Source: Clostridia bacterium (lineage in GTDB: Bacteria > Bacillota > Clostridia > Christensenellales > Aristaeellaceae). From it: DNA of 13,786 nucleotides. Positions 5,619-12,317 of the stretch are shown piece by piece. A program made the position numbers and the translations under genes. The notes under the pieces are model-generated. The model was not told the DNA's origin. It saw only the letters and a list, made by a program, of their open reading frames with translations, and ran no database searches. Position 1 is the first letter of the stretch, and every line of letters starts with the position of its first letter. The stretch covers positions 1 through 13,786 of the forward strand of contig CAAEUQ010000015.1 in assembly GCA_900759005.1 (NCBI GenBank), read 5' to 3'.

Positions 5619-7475
5619 TCAATATCCCGGATCTGCCGCGTCGGTCGTCGGGAGCACGGCGTTGCGCTCGTGCACGCCGACATAGATCAGCGTCGCGCCC
5701 GGAGAATACGTATCCTCGGAGACCTGTACGCGGGAAACCTCCTCGTGCGTGTTCCAATCGTACGCTACAATCCAGCCCTGACTGCTGCATCCGGGTTTGC
5801 CGGTTTCGACATACGGCTCGTCGTCCGTGTAATAGACGTACTTGCCTTCGGTATCCTGCACGGTTATCTGACGCGTGGACGGACGATTTTCGTTGATCAT
5901 CACAGATTCGAGCACATAGCGGTAATCCGGGCGATGCCCGTAAATCCGCACAGTCGCCCATTCCTTGGAAACTGCGGTGTAGATATACACCGGATACTGC
6001 GTATCATTGGTGAATACCAGATTTTTGCCGCCCCATTCCACTGCTGCGTCGAGGCTTGGATCGACATAGCTGACCGTCATCGTATGATTTTTGCGATTCA
6101 GAACGGTCATGTTCGCCTGAATCAGCGCGTTGTACAGCGTCGTCGAAGCCTGACAGACGCCGCCGCCCCAACCGAGCGTTGAAACGTCGCCGTTGTATTC
6201 GGTCGCCTGTTGGAAACCGGCTTCCATCGTGCGCGGACCTACAATTTCGTTGAAATCATAGGTCACGCCCGGCTGAATCTCCAAACCGTTGAATGCGTTC
6301 AGTGCTTTGCGGACGTTCGAGCGGCTTGCGGAATTGCGGAAGGTCACATCCGTGCTGAATTCGGCGATCAGCTGGAAGCTTACCTCGTCGGATTGCACCG
6401 TCGGCATCACCGTGTCGACCGGAATTGTCGTGTCGCTCTCGCCGGTTTCGATCAGCGTGATCAGCTGCTGGCGGAACTGTTCGCGGTTCACGTCGCGTCC
6501 GATCTGTGATTCGGAAACGATTACCGGCTGATTTACATCCGGAACGACCACCGCGTCGATCGCGTCGATGTGCAGAGCACTGCAGATCGTATCAATAAAC
6601 GCATCGAGTTTCGCTTCGTCATAAGTCACCGTAACCGGATAATCCACGCGCTGCGATTCCAGCGCGCTGCGCACGCGTTCGCGCTCGCGTTCGGAGCCGA
6701 CGTGCCCCAGATTCCATGCGAGGTCAAGCTGTGAGGAATAATCGATCGTCGCGTCGACCATAGAGCGCGAAAACGACCAGCTGCTGTCCATATAGCTGAA
6801 CGTGAACGTTTCGTTCAGCCATTCGTCTGCAAGTTCCGCGGCATATTCGCGCGCGCCCTCCTGCGTATAGCCGGAAAAGGAATGACCGTTGATGTAGATA
6901 TTGTTTGCGTACGTCGTATCCTCAAGCGTACGGCGATCGCGCCCGCGTTTGATCAGAAACAGCGCCGCGCAAACGACGATTGCACACAAAACCAAAGCCA
7001 GAATCCGTCGCCGTGCCTGCGGGGAGCGCTTCTTCTTCGATGGTTTCGGCTGAGAAGGCGTGCGATTGCCCGATCGCTCCCGAATGGGGCGACGACTGCT
7101 GGAATGCTCCGCTGAAGTACGGCGATTGCCTGATTCCGACGGGCGCCGCCGCGCATTGTCCAAGCGATTCTCGAATGCCGGTTCGCGGCGAATGCCCTCG
7201 CTGTGATAGGAAGCGGGACGGGAAGAGCCGCTCGAATGCGGTTGCCTGCGCGCTATGCCGGGTTCAGCGTTTGAATGCGGGCGCGGAGCGCTTGAGTGGG
7301 GCTGCACGCGCTGCGACCGCGAAATCCCGGGCGCAACGCCTTCGTTTGACCGCGTTTGCGCATACGAAGACGACCCCATGGCGGAGCGCCTTGCAGCGCC
7401 GCCCTGAGGCTGCCGGTTTCGCCGATCGTCGGAAGGACGAGCGCGGCGTTCTGAAGAACGCGGTCTGTCTTGCAT
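5619..7475 (-). CDS. VanW-family membrane-anchored cell-envelope protein with basic N-terminal tail
   Basis: This 618-residue protein has three parts. Residues 1-155 are low complexity, very rich in Arg, Ser, Pro, Gly and His, with PHSS/PHSN-type repeats near 59-83, and end in a basic cluster (KPSKKKRSPQARRR). Residues 158-175 form one membrane segment (ILALVLCAIVVCAALFLI), so the tail is probably cytoplasmic and the rest outside. The extracellular part contains a region resembling peptidoglycan-binding domain 4 (about 310-345). It then has a VanW domain (about 378-515) with the hallmark WGGGVCQASTTLYNALI near 436-452, followed by a beta-rich C-terminal segment (516-605). VanW proteins occur with vancomycin resistance genes and widely in Firmicutes envelopes; their biochemical role is unsettled and nothing here suggests resistance. 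GGAG lies 10 bases before the ATG. It heads the operon with ridA and prs. The tail length looks unusual for the family, though this was not compared systematically. Confidence 0.9.
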   Translation of the reverse strand: MQDRPRSSERRARPSDDRRNRQPQGGAARRSAMGSSSYAQTRSNEGVAPGISRSQRVQPHSSAPRPHSNAEPGIARRQPHSSGSSRPASYHSEGIRREPAFENRLDNARRRPSESGNRRTSAEHSSSRRPIRERSGNRTPSQPKPSKKKRSPQARRRILALVLCAIVVCAALFLIKRGRDRRTLEDTTYANNIYINGHSFSGYTQEGAREYAAELADEWLNETFTFSYMDSSWSFSRSMVDATIDYSSQLDLAWNLGHVGSERERERVRSALESQRVDYPVTVTYDEAKLDAFIDTICSALHIDAIDAVVVPDVNQPVIVSESQIGRDVNREQFRQQLITLIETGESDTTIPVDTVMPTVQSDEVSFQLIAEFSTDVTFRNSASRSNVRKALNAFNGLEIQPGVTYDFNEIVGPRTMEAGFQQATEYNGDVSTLGWGGGVCQASTTLYNALIQANMTVLNRKNHTMTVSYVDPSLDAAVEWGGKNLVFTNDTQYPVYIYTAVSKEWATVRIYGHRPDYRYVLESVMINENRPSTRQITVQDTEGKYVYYTDDEPYVETGKPGCSSQGWIVAYDWNTHEEVSRVQVSEDTYSPGATLIYVGVHERNAVLPTTDAADPGY

Positions 7476-7552
7476 GATTCAAATACTCCGTCTGCGGCGA
7501 AAACCGTCATCGAATCCGCCGCCTGTGCGGTGGGCACACAGCTTGTACTCTA

Positions 7553-7561
7553 ATTATAACA
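7553..7561 (-). promoter_or_regulatory. Extended -10 promoter for the vanW-ridA-prs operon
   Basis: Read on the minus strand this is TGTTATAAT: a perfect TATAAT preceded by TGn. A TTTCAA sits 17 bases upstream as a poor -35. Transcription would start near 7546, giving a leader of about 70 bases before the ATG at 7475. Confidence 0.7.
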
Positions 7562-7716
7562 CATATGCGCGCGTTTTGAAAGGGCAACCGTTTGCGCGTA
7601 TGTAAAATATGTGGAAGGTTCGTTATAGATATGGAATTGTTCGGAGCACTCGAATTCGCCGCGGATGAAACTTCGCATTAGGCGTACCAGAATTTCGCGG
7701 CGGTTTAACGTTCGTA
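7562..7716. other. Intergenic spacer between divergent promoters
   Basis: This stretch separates the minus-strand vanW promoter from the plus-strand ecfA1 promoter. It is less GC-rich than the flanking genes. I see no convincing gene, riboswitch or tRNA. A minus-strand reading across 7550-7789 has no family resemblance. Regulatory sites for either operon could lie here but none is recognised. Confidence 0.5.
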
Positions 7717-7725
7717 TGCTATAAT
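7717..7725 (+). promoter_or_regulatory. Extended -10 promoter for the ecf-truA operon
   Basis: TGCTATAAT: a perfect TATAAT preceded by TGn, with no good -35 at the usual distance (GCGGCG there). Transcription would begin near 7732, only a few bases before the AGGAGGT ribosome site (7734-7740), so the leader is very short. Confidence 0.72.
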
Positions 7726-7747
7726 ACGCCGTCAGGAGGTTGTTTGA

Positions 7748-8590
7748 ATGCCGAATACAGTTCTTCGCGCGCAGAATGTGCGCTTTCAATATGACGACAG
7801 CAATGCTTTTGCGGTCGACGGCGTTTCCCTTGAGGTTCAGGAAGGCGAATTTCTCGCGATTCTCGGGCGCAACGGAAGCGGAAAATCAACGTTTGCCAAG
7901 CTCCTGAACGCCCTGCTGCTGCCGACGGAGGGAAGTGTCGAGGTTTGCGGAATGACCGCGCATGACGATGATTCCGCATTCGCCGTTCGCCGCTCGTGCG
8001 GCATGGTGTTTCAGAACCCAGATAATCAGATCGTTGCGACGATCGTGGAAGAAGACTGCGCGTTCGGGCTTGAAAACCTCGGCGTAAATCCGGAGGAAAT
8101 CCGAAAGCGCGTGAACGAAACGCTTGCCGAGGTTGGCATGAGCGCGTTTGCAAAAACGTCGCCGGCGATGCTTTCCGGCGGTCAGAAGCAGCGCGTGGCG
8201 ATTGCGGGCGTACTTGCGATGAGACCGAAGATCATCGTTTTCGACGAATCGACGGCGATGCTTGATCCGGTCGGCAGGCGCGACGTGCTCGAAATCGCGC
8301 GCAGGCTGAATCGCGAGGAGGGCATTACGATCGTCTGGATTACGCATTTTATGGACGAAGTGGTCGCTGCGGATCGCGTAATTGTGATGGACAAAGGCAA
8401 AATCGCGCTTCAGGGCGCGCCGCGCGAGGTGTTCGTACAGGGCGAAAAGATTCGCGCGCTCGGCTTGGATATTCCGGAAATGATGCGCCTGTCCGCGCTG
8501 CTTCGCGCCGACGGCGTAAAGGATATTCGCGACGCAATGACCGTTGAGGAGATGGCGGAGGAACTATGCCGATTGAAGTCAAGCATCTGA
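7748..8590 (+). CDS. ecfA1: ECF transporter ATPase EcfA1 (CbiO-like)
   Basis: This 280-residue ABC ATPase is one of the two different ATPases of an energy-coupling-factor vitamin transporter and acts on the cytoplasmic face of the membrane. Walker A GRNGSGKST lies at 40-48, and the Q-loop VFQNPDNQIVATIVEEDCAFG starts at 87 (Q89). The signature LSGGQKQR is at 142-149. Walker B IIVFDE with STAMLDP follows at 162-174, and the switch histidine is H200. FDESTAMLDP in place of LDEPTAGLDP, and VEEDCAFG in the Q-loop, are typical of EcfA1 rather than EcfA2. The ATG at 7748 has AGGAGGT 7 bases upstream and an extended -10 promoter just before that. Its last 25 bases overlap the start of ecfA2, implying coupled translation. 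No substrate-binding S component is in the window. Confidence 0.95.
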   Translation: MPNTVLRAQNVRFQYDDSNAFAVDGVSLEVQEGEFLAILGRNGSGKSTFAKLLNALLLPTEGSVEVCGMTAHDDDSAFAVRRSCGMVFQNPDNQIVATIVEEDCAFGLENLGVNPEEIRKRVNETLAEVGMSAFAKTSPAMLSGGQKQRVAIAGVLAMRPKIIVFDESTAMLDPVGRRDVLEIARRLNREEGITIVWITHFMDEVVAADRVIVMDKGKIALQGAPREVFVQGEKIRALGLDIPEMMRLSALLRADGVKDIRDAMTVEEMAEELCRLKSSI

Positions 8591-9420
8591 ATCATACCTA
8601 TATGCAGGGTACGCCCTTTGAGGCGCACGCGCTGAAGGACGTGAATTTAACCGTTCACGATGGCGAATTCATCGGAATCATCGGTCATACCGGAAGCGGA
8701 AAGAGCACGCTGATTTCGCACCTGAACGCGCTGGACAAGCCCGAGGTGGGCACTGTATTCGTAAACGGCGTGGATTTGGGCGAAAAGGGTGCGGATTTGA
8801 ATGCGATTCGCAAAACCGTCGGGCTGGTGTTTCAGTATCCGGAAAATCAGCTGTTCGAGGAAACGGTGGCGCGGGATATCGCGTTCGGCCCTAAAAACCT
8901 GAAGCTCGACGAAAAGGAAGTCGCCGCGCGCGTCAAACGCGCGATGGACGCGGTCGGGCTAGACGAATCGTTTGCGGAGAAATCGCCTTTCGATCTCTCC
9001 GGCGGACAGAAGCGCCGCGTAGCGATTGCGGGCGTTTTGGCAATGGAGCCGAGTATTCTGATTCTCGACGAGCCTGCGGCGGGACTTGATCCGGCAGGAA
9101 GGCGCGGAATGCTCGATTTGATCAAGGCGATTCATACCCGCGGCGTAACGGTCATCATGGTTTCGCATTCGATGGATGACGTCGGCCGCCTTTGCGATAG
9201 GCTTTACGTACTCGATCATGGAAAGATCGCATTCACCGGCACGCCCGCCGAGGTATTCAGACACGGCGATGAGCTTCGTGCGATCGGTTTGGACGTTCCG
9301 GGATGTGCAAAGCTCGTGCGCGCGCTGCGCGAAAAGGGAATGGATATTCCGGAGGATATTTACGCGATGGAGGACGTCGAGCGCGCGATTCTCGCTGAAC
9401 TGGGCAGGAAGGGAGCGTAA
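8566..9420 (+). CDS. ecfA2: ECF transporter ATPase EcfA2
   Basis: This 284-residue ABC ATPase is the partner of EcfA1. Walker A GHTGSGKST lies at 40-48. The Q-loop VFQYPENQLFEETVARDIAFGPKN begins at 88 (Q90), with the ENQLFEETV form typical of EcfA2. The signature LSGGQKRR is at 144-151, Walker B ILILDEPAAGLDP at 164-176 and the switch histidine H201. The ATG at 8566 lies inside the end of ecfA1, with GGAGG (8557-8561) as ribosome site. The stop is followed after 3 bases by ecfT. The heterodimer with EcfA1 would couple ATP hydrolysis to movement of S components through EcfT. Confidence 0.95.
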   Translation: MPIEVKHLNHTYMQGTPFEAHALKDVNLTVHDGEFIGIIGHTGSGKSTLISHLNALDKPEVGTVFVNGVDLGEKGADLNAIRKTVGLVFQYPENQLFEETVARDIAFGPKNLKLDEKEVAARVKRAMDAVGLDESFAEKSPFDLSGGQKRRVAIAGVLAMEPSILILDEPAAGLDPAGRRGMLDLIKAIHTRGVTVIMVSHSMDDVGRLCDRLYVLDHGKIAFTGTPAEVFRHGDELRAIGLDVPGCAKLVRALREKGMDIPEDIYAMEDVERAILAELGRKGA

Positions 9421-9423
9421 GAA

Positions 9424-10233
9424 ATGCTCAAGGATATTACGCTGGGTCAGTTTTTCCCGGGCGATTCGTTTTTGCATAAGCTCGACCCGCGGATGAAGCT
9501 GATCCTCACATTCGCGCTGATCGTGATTGTGTTCGTGTCGCACGGCTTCGCGGGCTTTGCGCTGGTGCTGGCGTTCGTCGCGGCGGCGATTTTTGCGTCG
9601 GGCATCAAGGTGAAAATCGTGCTGCGCGGGCTGAAACCGGTGTTTTTCATCGTGATTTTCACGTTTGTGCTCAATCTGTTCTTTCAGGGAACGGGCAATG
9701 AAATCTTCCGGCTCGGCTTTCTGAGAATTACGGACGACGGATTGCGAACGGCGCTGTTTCTCGCAGTGCGCCTGATCATGCTGGTAATTTCCACGCAGCT
9801 CTTGACGCTCACGACTTCGCCGATCGCGCTGACCGACGGGCTCGAAGCGCTGATGAAGCCGCTGAATATCATTCATTTCCCGGTGCATGAGATTGCAATG
9901 ATGATGTCGATTGCGCTTCGATTCATTCCGACGCTTATGGATGAAGCGAGCAAGATCATGAAGGCGCAGACGGCGCGCGGCGCGGATTTTGAATCCGGCA
10001 ACCTCATTCAGCGCGCGAAGGCGATGGTTCCGCTGCTGGTTCCGCTGTTCGTCAGCGCATTTCGCCGTGCGGACGAACTGGCATTGGCAATGGAAGCGCG
10101 ATGCTATCGCGGCGGTGCGGGCAGAACACGGATGCGCCAGCTTCGTTTCGGCTATCGCGATGCGATTGCTGCGCTGACCATGATGACGTTACTGGGTGGG
10201 ATCGTTGCCCTGAACGCGCTGGGTGCGTTCTGA
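9424..10233 (+). CDS. ecfT: ECF transporter membrane component EcfT
   Basis: This 269-residue integral membrane protein couples the EcfA1-EcfA2 ATPases to exchangeable S components. It begins with the family's LDPRMKLI block (20-27). Hydrophobic segments follow at roughly 26-42, 43-60, 70-88, 108-130, 155-170, 200-215 and 245-265. The coupling-helix motif is AQTARGADFE at 181-190 (ARG 184-186). The second motif reads AMEARCYRGG at 222-231, where the third residue of the Ala-Arg-Gly motif is Cys, a variant I believe also occurs in other Firmicutes EcfT proteins. It follows ecfA2 by 3 bases with GGGAG as SD and precedes truA by 12. Substrate cannot be deduced, because group II ECF modules serve several S components encoded elsewhere. 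Confidence 0.94.
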   Translation: MLKDITLGQFFPGDSFLHKLDPRMKLILTFALIVIVFVSHGFAGFALVLAFVAAAIFASGIKVKIVLRGLKPVFFIVIFTFVLNLFFQGTGNEIFRLGFLRITDDGLRTALFLAVRLIMLVISTQLLTLTTSPIALTDGLEALMKPLNIIHFPVHEIAMMMSIALRFIPTLMDEASKIMKAQTARGADFESGNLIQRAKAMVPLLVPLFVSAFRRADELALAMEARCYRGGAGRTRMRQLRFGYRDAIAALTMMTLLGGIVALNALGAF

Positions 10234-10245
10234 CGGGGGAAGGAT

Positions 10246-11001
10246 ATGCCGAGAATTCAGCTGATCGTCGAATACGACGGAACCCGTTATGCCGGCTGGC
10301 AGCGGCAGGAGAATGCGCTCGCGGTGCAGCAGGTACTGGAGGAACGCTTGAGCGCGCTGACGAAGGAGAAAATCGTGCTTCACGGCGCGAGCCGGACCGA
10401 TGCGGGCGTTCATGCACGCGGTCAATCGGCACATTTCGATACTTTAAGCCGCATCCCGCCGGAAAAATTCAGCTTTGCGGTCAACACGATGTTGCCCGAG
10501 GATATCCGAGTGCGCCTGTCGCGCGAGGTTCCCGAAACGTTTCATGCGCGCTTTTCCACGAAGGGCAAGCGATACCTGTATCAGTTCCAGGTCAGCCCGC
10601 ATTCAAGCCCTCTGAATCGATTGACGCACGCGCACGTGATCTATCCGCTGGACGAGAAAATCATGCAGGAGGAGGCGCGCGATCTGGTCGGCACACACGA
10701 TTTTGCCGCGTTTGCCGCGAGCGGATCCGTCGTTCGCGATACCGTGCGCACAATTTACCGCGCGGATATCGTGCGAAACGGCGAGGAGATTCGCCTGACT
10801 ATTGAAGGCAACGGCTTCCTATATAATATGGTAAGAATTATTGCCGGAACGCTTGTCGGCGTGGGCAACGAAAAAATCGAGCGCGGTGCATTTGCGCGCG
10901 CGATTCAAAGCGGCAATCGGCTTGATCTGGGCGTGACCGCGCCCGCGCAGGGGCTTACGCTGATGGAAGTGTTTTACGATCCGACCGATCTTTGCATTTA
11001 G
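10246..11001 (+). CDS. truA: tRNA pseudouridine(38-40) synthase TruA
   Basis: This 251-residue enzyme converts uridines 38-40 in the anticodon stem-loop of tRNAs to pseudouridine. The N-terminal VEYDGTRYAGWQRQ (8-21) is a TruA hallmark. The catalytic aspartate is D52 in GASRTDAGVHARGQ (47-60), corresponding to D60 of E. coli TruA. VGTHDFAAFA and FLYNMVRIIAGTLVGVG are also conserved family blocks. Length is normal. GGGGAAGG (10236-10243) is the ribosome site for the ATG at 10246. The gene's place after ecfT is a common Firmicutes arrangement, so the link is conserved although the biochemical connection is unclear. Confidence 0.96.
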   Translation: MPRIQLIVEYDGTRYAGWQRQENALAVQQVLEERLSALTKEKIVLHGASRTDAGVHARGQSAHFDTLSRIPPEKFSFAVNTMLPEDIRVRLSREVPETFHARFSTKGKRYLYQFQVSPHSSPLNRLTHAHVIYPLDEKIMQEEARDLVGTHDFAAFAASGSVVRDTVRTIYRADIVRNGEEIRLTIEGNGFLYNMVRIIAGTLVGVGNEKIERGAFARAIQSGNRLDLGVTAPAQGLTLMEVFYDPTDLCI

Positions 11002-11013
11002 AGGTGAATATTC

Positions 11014-11487
11014 ATGGAAACGACGACCAACGCAATGCGATTGCTGAAACAGGCGGGCGTTGAATTCGGCGAATCGAGCTACGAGGTGGACGAGAGCGAT
11101 CTGAGCGGCGTTCACGCGGCGGAAATGCTCGGCGTCGAGGTCGAACGCGTATTCAAAACGCTGGTAACACGCAGCGATAAGGGACATCTTTACGTCTTCT
11201 GCATCCCCGCGGCGGAAGAGCTGGATATGAAAAAGTGCGCGGCGGCGGTACATGAAAAGAAGCTCGAAATGGTTCACGTAAAGGAACTGCCCGCGCTCAC
11301 CGGCTATATCCGCGGGGGATGCTCGCCGATCGGCATGAAAAAGAAATTTCCGACCGTAATCGACGAAACTGCCCAGCTTTCGGATACGATTTACGTCAGC
11401 GCCGGAATGCGCGGCAGACAGATCATTATCGCACCCGAGGCGCTCGCGAACTTTGTTTCCGCGCAATTCGCGGACATCATTAAATAG
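11014..11487 (+). CDS. ybaK: Cys-tRNA(Pro) deacylase, YbaK/EbsC family
   Basis: This 157-residue protein of the YbaK/ProX superfamily hydrolyses mischarged Cys-tRNA(Pro) formed by prolyl-tRNA synthetase. The conserved lysine is K48 in ERVFKTLV, matching the functional lysine of Haemophilus YbaK. The signature GYIRGGCSPIGMKK is at 97-110, and the C-terminal stretch YVSAGMRGRQIIIAPEAL is typical. Length is normal for a free-standing YbaK. GAGGTGA (11001-11007) overlaps the truA stop and serves as ribosome site for the ATG at 11014, so the gene is part of the same operon. Translation quality control next to tRNA modification is a sensible pairing. Other members deacylate other misacylated tRNAs; the EbsC/YbaK subtype is favoured by the GGCSPIG motif. 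Confidence 0.93.
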   Translation: METTTNAMRLLKQAGVEFGESSYEVDESDLSGVHAAEMLGVEVERVFKTLVTRSDKGHLYVFCIPAAEELDMKKCAAAVHEKKLEMVHVKELPALTGYIRGGCSPIGMKKKFPTVIDETAQLSDTIYVSAGMRGRQIIIAPEALANFVSAQFADIIK

Positions 11488-11498
11488 GAGAGATACGC

Positions 11499-12179
11499 AT
11501 GAAAGCTGTCGTATTCGATTTTAATGGAACGCTCTACAACGATACTCGCTTCCACATTGCCGCATGGACGAACTTTTTCCGCCGCCGCGGCGTTGAGATG
11601 AGCGAAACGGAGGTGCGCGCGAAGTGCATCGGTCCCGGCAATATCGATATTTTCCGCGCGCATCTCTCGCCCGATCTGTCGATGAACGAAATGAAGCGCC
11701 TGTCCGAGGACAAGGAACGCGAATATCGCGCCGTTGCGGGTTCGAAGGAGGAGTACCGCGCGCTCGTTCCGGGCACGGAGGATATGCTGAACGCGCTGAA
11801 GGCGCGCGAGATCCCGTTTGCGCTCGCAACCGCGTCGCCGATCGAGAACGTAGAATTCTATTTGAATACGCTCGGACTGAACCGCTGGTTCAGTCTGAAA
11901 AATGTCGTTTACGACGACGATACGCTTGCTTGCAAGCCTGCGCCGGATTTTTATCTCGAAGCAATGCGCAGACTCGGCGTATCGCCCGAAGAAACCGTGA
12001 TCGTCGAGGATTCCGTTACGGGGCTTCTGTCTGCGCGAAATGCGAAGGCGGGCAGAATCGTGATGCGCGATGAGACGGTTCCGGTCGATTTTCTGAACGC
12101 ACAAGCGGATATTTACGCAATCATTCATGATTTCACGAATTTCGATTCGTTCCTGGGCGATCTCAGGATGAAGGGTTAA
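11499..12179 (+). CDS. HAD-superfamily hydrolase, beta-phosphoglucomutase-like, with DxN motif I
   Basis: This 226-residue HAD protein has a helical cap (about 15-85). Motif I is VVFDFNGTL at 4-12, with nucleophile D7 but Asn9 where most phosphatases carry the acid/base aspartate (DxDGT). Motif II is ATASP (T111 or S113), motif III K146 in ACKPAPDFY, and motif IV VIVEDSVTG with E170-D171. The order and spacing are those of the beta-phosphoglucomutase/phosphoglycolate phosphatase branch. The substrate is unknown. The D-to-N change could lower or alter catalysis; DFNGT also occurs, from memory, in other clostridial HAD proteins, so it is probably a subfamily feature and not decay. AGGAGA (11486-11491) overlaps the ybaK stop and serves as ribosome site. 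It is the last gene of the ecf-truA operon. Confidence 0.85.
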   Translation: MKAVVFDFNGTLYNDTRFHIAAWTNFFRRRGVEMSETEVRAKCIGPGNIDIFRAHLSPDLSMNEMKRLSEDKEREYRAVAGSKEEYRALVPGTEDMLNALKAREIPFALATASPIENVEFYLNTLGLNRWFSLKNVVYDDDTLACKPAPDFYLEAMRRLGVSPEETVIVEDSVTGLLSARNAKAGRIVMRDETVPVDFLNAQADIYAIIHDFTNFDSFLGDLRMKG

Positions 12180-12198
12180 TTTTTGCCAACGCGTGTAA

Positions 12199-12224
12199 AA
12201 AAACGCCGAATGGGTTCGCTTTTT
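12199..12224 (+). terminator. Weak terminator-like hairpin after the HAD gene
   Basis: The imperfect stem G-CGAA / TTCG-C with a bulged C and a TGGG loop (12205-12219) is flanked by an A run (12197-12203) and T run (12220-12224) that can also pair. It could end the ecf-truA operon. The bulges make it less certain than the other terminators. Confidence 0.4.
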
Positions 12225-12234
12225 GACGAAGCTG

Positions 12235-12243
12235 TGATATAAT
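12235..12243 (+). promoter_or_regulatory. Extended -10 promoter for the IscU-like / GGGtGRT pair
   Basis: TGATATAAT: a perfect TATAAT preceded by TGn. TTGACG at 12223-12228 is only 9 bases away, too close to be its -35, and TTCGCT at the 17-base position is poor. Transcription would start near 12250, giving a leader of about 68 bases. Confidence 0.7.
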
Positions 12244-12257
12244 ATAAATGTATACAA

Positions 12258-12274
12258 GCGCGCTTTTTGCGCGC
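12258..12274 (+). promoter_or_regulatory. GCGCGC hairpin near the 5' end of the iscU-like mRNA
   Basis: GCGCGC (12258-12263) pairs with GCGCGC (12269-12274) around a TTTTT loop. It lies about 8 bases after the predicted transcript start and 30 bases before the ribosome site. It could protect the mRNA 5' end or act in regulation. No T run follows it, so it is not a terminator. Confidence 0.5.
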
Positions 12275-12317
12275 GTGGATCAGCCAGTTCAAAGTGGCGA
12301 AAGAAGGAGGAAGAACC

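Noticed and set aside
5619..7475. VanW-like gene as part of a vancomycin resistance cluster
   Set aside because: No vanH, vanA/B-type ligase, vanX, vanY or vanRS genes are nearby; VanW domains are widespread in Firmicutes without resistance.
7657..7702. Inverted repeat CGCCGCG / CGCGGCG upstream of the ecf promoter
   Set aside because: Only 7 bp with a 32-base spacer in GC-rich DNA; likely to occur by chance and no operator family fits.
7550..7789. Possible 79-codon gene on the minus strand in the divergent promoter region
   Set aside because: It overlaps the ecfA1 promoter, ribosome site and start, and resembles no known small protein.
8959..9888. Minus-strand open frame over ecfA2 and ecfT
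   Set aside because: Antisense to two well-identified transporter genes; low-complexity Arg/His/Glu composition and no known motif.
12223..12228. TTGACG as a -35 element for the iscU-like promoter
   Set aside because: It is 9 bases from TATAAT, far short of the usual 16-18.
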